25,355 nt of DNA. It comes from a virus. Under the pieces are notes generated by a model. The model was not told where the DNA came from. It searched no databases and was given only the letters and a program-made list of their open reading frames with translations. Both the position numbers and the translations under genes were made by a program. The stretch is taken from the IMG/VR virus record IMGVR_UViG_3300025418_001202, positions 1 to 25,355 of that record; one strand, given 5' to 3'. Positions 19,965 through 25,355 of the stretch are shown one piece after another. Each line of letters opens with the position of its first letter. Positions within the stretch are counted from its first letter, which is position 1.

Positions 19965-20891
19965 ATGAAACGTGAATTGTTAATCAGCGAGTTTTTATCG
20001 ACCCCTTGGGCATTGATGCCAGAGCGTCTAAACGCGATGACCGCTGTATTGGCTCGTTGGAATTTAGGTATTCCGGCAGGCCAAAGCACCATGGCGAATA
20101 TTGAGGCCGCGAAAGAGGCCAGAGCAGCCCGAGCCGCGTCTGTTCCGACTCAGGGCGGTATTGCCGTTCTGCCTTTGTATGGAATCGTGACTCAGCGCGG
20201 CAATATGGCTGATGACGTGTCGGGTCCAGGCTCGGTGAGCACACAGCAATTCGGTTCTGCCCTGACAAACCTGATTAACGACGACTCGGTCGGTCAAATT
20301 CTGATCGATATTGACTCACCCGGCGGATCCGTCTACGGGGTGTCTGAGCTTGCCGATCAAATTATTGCGGCACGCGCAAAAAAGCCAATCGTGGCCATCG
20401 CCAATTCCCTTGCTGCATCTGCGGCCTATTGGATCGGATGTTCTGCCTCAGAGTTTTACGTCACGCCGGGCGGTGAGGTCGGGTCAATCGGGGTATGGCA
20501 AGCACATAACGATTATTCAAAAGCCCTTGCAGATGAGGGCGTTGTGACCACGTTGATCTCGGCCGGAAAATTTAAGGTTGAAGGAAATCCTTATGAACCT
20601 TTGGATGAGGAAGCTCGCGCTTTCATGCAGTCTCGTGTTGATGATTATTACTCGGCATTTACCAAGGCCGTCGCAAAAGGTCGAGGTGTGCCCATTGATA
20701 CGGTTCGAAACGGTATGGGTCAAGGTCGAGTATTGGGTGCAGACGAAGCGCTTGCCAACAAAATGGTTGATGGTGTCGCCACGTTTGACGATGTTTTGTC
20801 GCAGATGAAGAAAAAAGGACAGGCAACACGCATGCCAGCTAAGGCGAGCCGTCTGTCTGCCGCTGCAAACGAGTTGAAATTGATTGCTTGA
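19965..20891 (+). CDS. Prohead maturation protease, S49 (SppA-like) family
   Basis: This is a 308-residue protein. A ClpP/crotonase-type fold is visible: DIDSPGGSVYGVSELAD (115-131) as the oxyanion-hole region, nucleophile S152 in LAASAAYWIG, and base K204 in GKFKVEGNPY, the Ser/Lys dyad of S49 peptidases. It removes the N-terminal delta domain of the capsid protein during prohead maturation. Ribosome site GGAG lies eight bases before the ATG. It sits between portal and capsid, the standard place. Confidence 0.93.
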   Translation: MKRELLISEFLSTPWALMPERLNAMTAVLARWNLGIPAGQSTMANIEAAKEARAARAASVPTQGGIAVLPLYGIVTQRGNMADDVSGPGSVSTQQFGSALTNLINDDSVGQILIDIDSPGGSVYGVSELADQIIAARAKKPIVAIANSLAASAAYWIGCSASEFYVTPGGEVGSIGVWQAHNDYSKALADEGVVTTLISAGKFKVEGNPYEPLDEEARAFMQSRVDDYYSAFTKAVAKGRGVPIDTVRNGMGQGRVLGADEALANKMVDGVATFDDVLSQMKKKGQATRMPAKASRLSAAANELKLIA

Positions 20892-20953
20892 ATCGGGAGT
20901 CCGTTGACTGCCAAAAGTAGTGAGGCTATCCGTCGATAGCTAAAAAATCCGAT

Positions 20954-20975
20954 GCGCCGAAAGGCGCTTTTTTTT
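20954..20975 (+). terminator. Intrinsic terminator between protease and capsid genes, first of two
   Basis: GCGCC-GAAA-GGCGC (20954-20967) is followed by eight T. A perfect hairpin without a T run, GCTATC-CGTC-GATAGC (20925-20940), precedes it. A TTGACT at 20904-20909, matching the early promoter -35, is followed after 17 bp by only a poor -10 (TATCCG), so a capsid promoter here is doubtful. Confidence 0.8.
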
Positions 20976-20981
20976 ATGCCC

Positions 20982-21008
20982 AAAGCCACCCGTTGAGGTG
21001 GCTTTTTT
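20982..21008 (+). terminator. Intrinsic terminator between protease and capsid genes, second of two
   Basis: A perfect 9-bp stem, AAAGCCACC (20982-20990) with GGTGGCTTT (20997-21005), runs into a T tract ending at 21008, only 17 bases before the capsid ATG. Capsid synthesis must come from read-through or RNA processing. Confidence 0.8.
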
Positions 21009-21024
21009 ATTTGGAGTATTCAAA

Positions 21025-22353
21025 ATGAGTAAAAAAATCCGCGAACTGCAGGCCAAACGAGCCGCTGCCGCACAAGCCAAAAATGAAAGCCTGAAAAGCG
21101 CAGGCGCAATTTTGGAAAAAGCCAACACCGAAGCCCGTGATCTAACGGACGACGAGCAGGCACAATTTGACTCATACAAGGCATCCGCTGACGCAAAAGG
21201 CGCGGAAATGTCTCGTATTCAAGCGCAGATCGATATTGAGCAAGACATCGCCGCTCAATCCGCTTTTGTTGAGCCTGTTGCAGATGCCTACATTTCGGTG
21301 ACAGAAAACGCTGACAAAGACGAAAAGCGCGGTTTCAAATCTTTTGGCGACTTTATGTCGTCAGTGCATCAGGCAGCATTGCCTAATATGCGCCCAGATC
21401 CTCGCTTGGCTGCAACGCCGTCCTTATATTCTGGCGAATCGACAGGCGCCGATGGTGGCTTTTTGGTTCCACCTGAGTTCAGTAAAGAAATTTTTACGCT
21501 GTCTTTGACAGAAGATTCTTTGTTGCCTCTGACCGATACGGCCGAGATCAGCTCGAACTCAATGGTTATCCCAAAAGACGAGACCACTCCTTGGGGAACC
21601 AATGGCATTCGCGCTTATTGGCAGGGTGAATCAAGTGCTGCGACAGGTACCAAGCCTGTTCTCGGCGCAATGGCTCTGCGTCTGAAAAAGTTGATGGCAC
21701 TCGTTCCGGCATCCGATGAAATGCTTGAGGATTCGACGATGTTGACCAGCTACTTGCCAAACAAGATTGCTGACTCGATTCGCTGGAAAACCAACGAGGC
21801 GCTGTTGTTCGGTACTGGCGGACCCGTGCCTTTTGGCGCGTTTTCCGGTAACGCAGTAATCACTCAGTCAAAAGATACCGGCCAAGCGACTAAGACGCTC
21901 ACAGCAACCAATTTGGCGAACATGATCGCTCGGTTGCCTCCCGCATCATTTGGCCGCGCTGTCTGGCTGATTAACAATGACGTGCTGCCAGCACTCTTTA
22001 CCCTGACGCTCGGCAATTACCCAATTTATTTCCCCATGGGTAATCAACAAACCGGCGCAATCCAGACGAGCCCCTACGGAACGCTTTTAGGTCGCCCTGT
22101 AATCGTTACTCAACACGCCAATACGTTTAGCTCGCAAGGAGACGTTCTGCTGGCCGACATGAGTTATGTCCAAACGATCACCAAGGCTGGCGGTTTCCGC
22201 ACCGACACATCGATGCACATTTATTTCGATGCCGATGCGACAGCCTTCCGCACTGTGTTCCGTCTCGATGCACAGCCAAAGATCACGGCTGCAATCAGTC
22301 CTGCTAAAGGCGCGAACTCTCTGTCACCTTTTGTCCAGCTAGCCGCGCGCTAA
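21025..22353 (+). CDS. Major capsid protein, HK97 fold
   Basis: This is a 442-residue protein. Residues 1-~115 are the Lys/Glu/Ala-rich helical delta domain (IRELQAKRAAAAQAKNES and following) that acts as internal scaffold and is cleaved by the S49 protease. The mature part begins near the PNMRPDPRLAATPSLYSGES region and contains TGADGGFLVPPEFSKEIFTL, SNSMVIPKDETTPWGTNGIR, VPASDEMLEDSTMLTSYLPN and FGAFSGNAVITQSKD, all typical of HK97 capsids. ATG 21025 with GGAG upstream is preferred over an in-frame GTG at 20998 that lies within the terminator. Confidence 0.95.
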   Translation: MSKKIRELQAKRAAAAQAKNESLKSAGAILEKANTEARDLTDDEQAQFDSYKASADAKGAEMSRIQAQIDIEQDIAAQSAFVEPVADAYISVTENADKDEKRGFKSFGDFMSSVHQAALPNMRPDPRLAATPSLYSGESTGADGGFLVPPEFSKEIFTLSLTEDSLLPLTDTAEISSNSMVIPKDETTPWGTNGIRAYWQGESSAATGTKPVLGAMALRLKKLMALVPASDEMLEDSTMLTSYLPNKIADSIRWKTNEALLFGTGGPVPFGAFSGNAVITQSKDTGQATKTLTATNLANMIARLPPASFGRAVWLINNDVLPALFTLTLGNYPIYFPMGNQQTGAIQTSPYGTLLGRPVIVTQHANTFSSQGDVLLADMSYVQTITKAGGFRTDTSMHIYFDADATAFRTVFRLDAQPKITAAISPAKGANSLSPFVQLAAR

Positions 22354-22365
22354 TCGGACAGCCTC

Positions 22366-22383
22366 GCTCGGGTTCGCCCGAGC
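22366..22383 (+). terminator. UUCG hairpin after the capsid gene
   Basis: A perfect 7-bp stem GCTCGGG (22366-22372) with CCCGAGC (22377-22383) closes an exceptionally stable TTCG tetraloop. Only four T follow (AGTTTTC), so it may be a weak terminator or, more likely, protect the 3' end of the capsid message. Confidence 0.6.
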
Positions 22384-22415
22384 AGTTTTCAAATTTAATT
22401 GTTTAGGAGAAACGT

Positions 22416-22847
22416 ATGTTTCCAAATGCAAAAGGATCCGAGTTGGTCGGAGTAGTTGGCAATATTCCGGCTCAGGCCGTGGCTGGTGCCTCAGTTACGT
22501 CCGGCTGGATTTCAATGGCTCAGTTGTTTTCACTTTTGGCTTTGATTGAAGTGGCTGCGCTTGGTGCTAGCGCATCGGTTGCTGCCTCTATTAGTCAGGC
22601 TATCGACAATCAAGGCACCAGTGCAAAAGCTTTGAAATCAATTGCACCCATCACCAGCTCGAATCAAATCGCGCTTGCTGATGTGCTGGCCGATAGCTTG
22701 GATGGTGCCAATGGCTTCTCGTATGTCCAGCTAACACTGACGGTTACTGGCGCATCCAGCATCGTTGGCGCAAAACTGCTGGCCACTACTGATCGCTATT
22801 ACCCAGCGAGCTCGCAGAATATTTCTGCTGTTTCGCAAATCGTTTAA
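22416..22847 (+). CDS. Putative capsid decoration or head-associated protein
   Basis: This 143-residue protein is rich in Ala, Ser and Val, with VTSGWISMAQLFSLLALIEV, ALGASASVAASISQAIDNQG, and TSAKALKSIAPITSSNQIAL. Proteins with this arrangement ('SGWIDM..F...LA.V..GALGA...') follow the capsid gene in many HK97-like phages and are generally thought to be minor head or decoration proteins. I know of no defined biochemical role. It has a strong ribosome site (TAGGAG) and sits in its own small unit between two hairpins. Confidence 0.65.
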   Translation: MFPNAKGSELVGVVGNIPAQAVAGASVTSGWISMAQLFSLLALIEVAALGASASVAASISQAIDNQGTSAKALKSIAPITSSNQIALADVLADSLDGANGFSYVQLTLTVTGASSIVGAKLLATTDRYYPASSQNISAVSQIV

Positions 22848-22856
22848 CAGCTGAAA

Positions 22857-22892
22857 ACAAGCTAGTGGCCTCACAAGGGCCACTAGCCTTGT
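22857..22892 (+). other. Long stable hairpin without T run between structural genes
   Basis: GCTAGTGGCC (22861-22870) pairs perfectly with GGCCACTAGC (22878-22887). With one bulged C the stem extends to ACAA/TTGT. No T tract follows, so it is not a terminator. It ends close to the start of the connector gene (ATG 22903) and could be an RNase-processing or mRNA-stability element. Confidence 0.7.
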
Positions 22893-22902
22893 GGAATTCA
22901 AA

Positions 22903-23523
22903 ATGTCGCTTAAACAATTATCTGTATCGACGGATGAGCCAGTCACGCTTGCCGAGGCGAAGTTGCACCTTCGCGTGGAAACGGATGACGACGACACCTT
23001 GATTGCGTCGTTAATCACGGCTGCGCGCCAAGGGGCAGAGACAATGACACAACGTCAGCTTATGACGGCTCGGTGGCGTCTTTATCTCGACTCGTTTCCT
23101 GCAGGCCAAATGTTTGCGCCTTTTGGGGCGGCATTTTCAATTCCACAAACTGCAATTTTGTTGCATAAACCTCCGCTTCAATCTGTGGATTCAATCAATT
23201 ATCTGGATATGAGCGGGGCGCAACAAACGCTAGACTCGTCGAAATATACGGTTGACCTCTCATGTGAGCCTGCTCGCATTACGCCGATATTTGGAACGGT
23301 TTGGCCTCCAACATTGCCTCAGATCAATGCTGTGTGGGTTGATTTCACGGCAGGCTATGCCGACGCTTCGAGCGTGCCAGACGGCATCAAGGCTTGGATA
23401 AAAATACGCGTCGGATCGCTGTATATGCACCGAGAGGAAGTTGCCATTTTGCCTCGTGGGAAAATGGAAGAGCTGCCCTTCGTCAATACTTTGCTGGATC
23501 CGTATCGAGTGGTGACGATGTGA
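22903..23523 (+). CDS. Head-tail connector protein (HK97 gp6 type)
   Basis: This is a 206-residue protein. VTLAEAKLHLRVETDDDDTL, IASLITAARQGAETMTQRQL is the classic N-terminal signature of the phage gp6-like head-tail connector. The C-terminal half (AVWVDFTAGYADASSVPDGI, KAWIKIRVGSLYMHREEV) is also typical. It forms the adaptor ring below the portal. ATG 22903 is preferred over an in-frame GTG at 22891, which lies inside the hairpin extension. It overlaps the next gene as GTGA. Confidence 0.9.
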   Translation: MSLKQLSVSTDEPVTLAEAKLHLRVETDDDDTLIASLITAARQGAETMTQRQLMTARWRLYLDSFPAGQMFAPFGAAFSIPQTAILLHKPPLQSVDSINYLDMSGAQQTLDSSKYTVDLSCEPARITPIFGTVWPPTLPQINAVWVDFTAGYADASSVPDGIKAWIKIRVGSLYMHREEVAILPRGKMEELPFVNTLLDPYRVVTM

Positions 23524-23864
23524 TTGCGGCAGGCGAGCTTCGGCACAGAATATCTGTGCAAGAGTTGTCCAGGACACCTGATTCTCTTGGGCAACTTACA
23601 GACACGTGGACTACGGTCTTAGATAACATTTCCTGCGTAATTGAGGATTTGTCCGGCAAGCAATTAGAGGCCGCACAAGCGATGAGTAGCGAAATCAATA
23701 CTTTGATACGTCTAAGGTACAACGCTGCGATCACAAACCGCATGCGAGTGTCGTACCCAGCGAAGAATCAAACGTTTAAGATTGTTGCGGTGTTAAACGT
23801 AGACTCAATGAATGTTGAACAGCATTTAATGTGTTCGCGCAACTTGGTGAAGATGTCCACATGA
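23520..23864 (+). CDS. Head closure / head-tail adaptor protein
   Basis: This is a 114-residue protein starting at GTG 23520, which overlaps the connector stop as GTGA; a longer in-frame reading would run through the connector gene and is rejected. VIAAGELRHRISVQELSRTP, DSLGQLTDTWTTVLDNISCV is the signature of the phage head-tail joining (PF05521) family, and YNAAITNRMRVSYPAKNQTF is the usual continuation. It closes the head after packaging and forms the tail docking surface. Confidence 0.88.
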   Translation: MIAAGELRHRISVQELSRTPDSLGQLTDTWTTVLDNISCVIEDLSGKQLEAAQAMSSEINTLIRLRYNAAITNRMRVSYPAKNQTFKIVAVLNVDSMNVEQHLMCSRNLVKMST

Positions 23865-24220
23865 CGAATGACGATCAAGTGGCGGCGGCACTGGCAACAA
23901 TTTCTGCTATTTCGTCGTACCCGATTCGACCTGACGTGGCAGATTACGAAGACGTGCCACCCTACATCATTTATCAAGAGGTGTCGCAACCGAATGGTGG
24001 CTATACCTTAATGGGCTTGGCGTCTCTTAGCCCCAGTCGCTATCAGATCGACGTGTATTCGCTGACTCGATCTGAGGCCGCAAGGCTGGCGGACGCAATA
24101 TGCGTAGGACTGTATACGGCGATAGGTGCTGTTAAGCACTCTCGTTCTAGCCATTACGACGCAAGCACTCATTTAAGGCGCGTCACGCTAGATTTTTATA
24201 TGTGGCTACCCAACACTTAG
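23861..24220 (+). CDS. Tail completion / terminator protein (DUF3168, gp17-like)
   Basis: This 119-residue protein starts at ATG 23861 (ATGA overlap). ISSYPIRPDVADYEDVPPYI, IYQEVSQPNGGYTLMGLASL, SRYQIDVYSLTRSEAARLAD and a final YDASTHLRRVTLDFYMW match the DUF3168 tail-completion family. It caps the tail tube at the head-proximal end. An HK97 gp10-type gene, often found just before it, is absent here. Confidence 0.82.
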   Translation: MTNDDQVAAALATISAISSYPIRPDVADYEDVPPYIIYQEVSQPNGGYTLMGLASLSPSRYQIDVYSLTRSEAARLADAICVGLYTAIGAVKHSRSSHYDASTHLRRVTLDFYMWLPNT

Positions 24221-24238
24221 TTTTGCAGCAATTAACCC

Positions 24239-24266
24239 ATCCCGTCTTTATGGCGGGATTTTTTTT
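24239..24266 (+). terminator. Intrinsic terminator before the tail tube gene
   Basis: ATCCCG (24239-24244) pairs with CGGGAT (24254-24259), followed by a run of eight T ending only a few bases before the tail-tube ribosome site. It is the third terminator-type signal within the late structural genes. Confidence 0.65.
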
Positions 24267-24276
24267 GGAGTAAACA

Positions 24277-24774
24277 ATGAGCAATGCAATTCGATCTGAT
24301 GGCACAACCATCGCCTTTGGTGGGTCGTTTACCAAAACCGATCCATTAACCGCGGCTGCAATTACCACTGCTGCCGCTGCCATATCAACATGGGACGCAT
24401 TTGAAGAGGTTACGGAAATCAAGCCGTCCGGTCAAAAAGTCGACGAAATTGATGTCACGCATCTTGCTTCCGCATCCAAAGAATTTGTGCTGGGTTTGGA
24501 AGATTCAGGGATGATCGACGTCACCATGAATTTCACTGGTGCAACCGCTCAACAGGCTGTTCTTACTGCCAAAACCGCTAAAACCTTGGCTTTGTACAAA
24601 ATCAGCCTCGGCGCAAATCAGCTTACCAATCCAGCAACGTATACGTTTGCTGCCTACGTGACGAAAGCTGAAATTCCAGACGCAAAGGTCAACGGCAAAA
24701 TCGAGCTGAACGTGACGCTTCGCATTACTGGTCCTGTCGTTCTCGCCCTCGGCTCCTTGACCTCTACAGAGTAA
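24277..24774 (+). CDS. Major tail tube protein
   Basis: This is a 165-residue protein with features of siphovirus tail tube subunits: an N-terminal specificity segment, IDVTHLASASKEFVLGLEDS, GMIDVTMNFTG, LYKISLGANQLTNPATYTFA, AYVTKAEIPDAKVNGKIELN and VTLRITGPV. It polymerises into the tail tube around the tape measure. Ribosome site GGAG lies eight bases before the ATG, just after a terminator-like hairpin. Confidence 0.9.
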   Translation: MSNAIRSDGTTIAFGGSFTKTDPLTAAAITTAAAAISTWDAFEEVTEIKPSGQKVDEIDVTHLASASKEFVLGLEDSGMIDVTMNFTGATAQQAVLTAKTAKTLALYKISLGANQLTNPATYTFAAYVTKAEIPDAKVNGKIELNVTLRITGPVVLALGSLTSTE

Positions 24775-24781
24775 TCACAAA

Positions 24782-25108
24782 ATGTCTGAAAAAGCACAAT
24801 TGTTCTTTGCCGCTGCGCAACTTAAAACCGTCGATTTCGAGTTGCCCGGCCTGGGTGTGGTGCAGGTGTCGGAGTTATCCGAGGCGAGCGTTTCGGAAAT
24901 TCGCGCTATTGCTGATGCGCTTACTGATGAAAATCAAAAGCGCAATGCGATGACCGAGGGCATGATTGTTCGCTCAATCCTGCAGGACGGTGCGCCTGTG
25001 TTTACCGATGACGATGCCAAAAACCTGCATACGGCCATTGGTAACGCCCTGTTCCAAACAATCGCTGAAAAAGTCTTTAGCGTTAATGGGTTTGGCACGG
25101 GAAACTAA
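24782..25108 (+). CDS. Tail assembly chaperone, G-like (zero-frame product)
   Basis: This 108-residue protein lies between the tail tube gene and the (off-window) tape measure, the place of lambda gpG. ELPGLGVVQVSELSEASVSE, IRAIADAL fits the N-terminal chaperone domain family. The frame ends ...GFGTGN at TAA 25106-25108, which directly follows a slippery GGGAAAC. A minority of ribosomes should shift -1 there and make the longer G-T protein. The chaperones coat and fold the tape measure during tail assembly. Confidence 0.88.
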   Translation: MSEKAQLFFAAAQLKTVDFELPGLGVVQVSELSEASVSEIRAIADALTDENQKRNAMTEGMIVRSILQDGAPVFTDDDAKNLHTAIGNALFQTIAEKVFSVNGFGTGN

Positions 25109-25145
25109 CTCCCGAGCGTCGGTTTAAGCATCGGCTGGCGCTCGG
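25099..25145 (+). promoter_or_regulatory. Programmed -1 frameshift site with downstream stem-loop
   Basis: Slippery heptamer G-GGA-AAC (25099-25105) in the correct zero-frame phase is followed at once by TAA (25106-25108). A perfect stem CCGAGCG (25112-25118) with CGCTCGG (25139-25145) starts six bases after the heptamer, an ideal spacing for a stimulator. Lambda uses GGGAAAG at the same place between G and T. Confidence 0.9.
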
Positions 25146-25355
25146 TTTAGGCAGGACGGTTGCAGAGCTCGAGGCAAGTATCTCAAGCGCTGAATTTCAG
25201 GATTGGATTCGATACTACAACGTCGAGCCGTGGGGAACGCCTGTGCTGGATGCGATCTCCGCGCAGCATTTGAGTATGTCTGCAAACATCAATCGAAATG
25301 CCAAGGAACGATCGGAGCCGTTTAGACCGAAAGAGTTTTTATTGTTTACTCAACC
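25105..25355 (+). CDS. T-like extension of the tail assembly chaperone, -1 frame, cut by the window end
   Basis: From the slip point the -1 frame stays open to the window end (about 83 codons) and has no start codon or ribosome site of its own. It encodes TPERRFKHRLALGLGRTVAE, LEASISSAEFQDWIRYYNVE, PWG and, near the end, FRPKEFLLF, the familiar sequence of the phage GT/DUF4035 proteins ('RTV.EL...IS..E...W..YY...P.G'). Expressed only as a fusion to the preceding gene, joined at 25105. The 3' end lies outside the window. Confidence 0.87.

Noticed and set aside
23394-23519. Longer N-terminus for the head closure protein
   Set aside because: It would overlap the connector gene by 130 nt; GTG 23520 gives the family-typical start and a GTGA overlap.

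Overview
The window is the left two thirds of a lambda-like temperate phage or prophage with an HK97-type head and a long non-contractile (siphovirus) tail. The Shine-Dalgarno sites, the gene families (P27-type small terminase, NinB, RusA, CII, YdaS-like Cro) and a tRNA-like attachment sequence with an encoded CCA point to a proteobacterial host, probably beta- or gammaproteobacterial. The genus cannot be read from the sequence. No integrase, lysis genes or tail tape measure lie inside the window.

Layout. (1) Positions 1-177 hold no gene but contain a 22-bp copy of a tRNA 3' end (105-126), a good candidate att core. (2) Positions 178-7279, minus strand: the early leftward operon. It holds many small phage genes chained by 1-4 nt overlaps, a hexapeptide-repeat protein, a self-complementary non-coding block (3526-3704), two small DNA-binding proteins, a DUF1566/C-type-lectin-like protein with a possible hypervariable tail, a PolB-type 3'-5' exonuclease and RecT. 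It is driven by a promoter at 7313-7341. (3) Positions 7410-8532: the immunity region. An S24-type CI repressor and a two-helix membrane protein form one operon, as cI-rex do in lambda, and they are flanked by two promoters that both read TTGACT-N17-TAAACT. (4) Positions 8533-15091, plus strand: Cro, CII, NinB, an HNH homing-type nuclease, a DUF968/YbcO-like nuclease, a DNA methyltransferase, a winged-helix protein, an O-like initiator carrying iterons inside its gene, a P-like helicase loader, RusA, a sigma-70 region-4-like protein and several small zinc or membrane proteins. (5) Positions 15092-15323: a probable late leader with a promoter-like element and tandem terminators. (6) Positions 15324-25355, plus strand: HNH/P-loop fusion, possible cos region, TerS, TerL, portal, S49 prohead protease, HK97 capsid, putative decoration protein, head-tail connectors, tail tube, and the G/T tail assembly chaperone with a programmed -1 frameshift. 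The window cuts the T part.

Working model (inference): CI represses both promoters. After induction, the left operon supplies recombination and host-takeover functions. The right operon supplies Cro/CII control, replication from an origin inside the O-like gene, and then a late regulator that is either the sigma-like protein or the gene at 14481-14888. Late transcription reads through the tandem terminators into the packaging and structural genes, where hairpins and terminators around the capsid, decoration and tail-tube genes could set their relative dosage.
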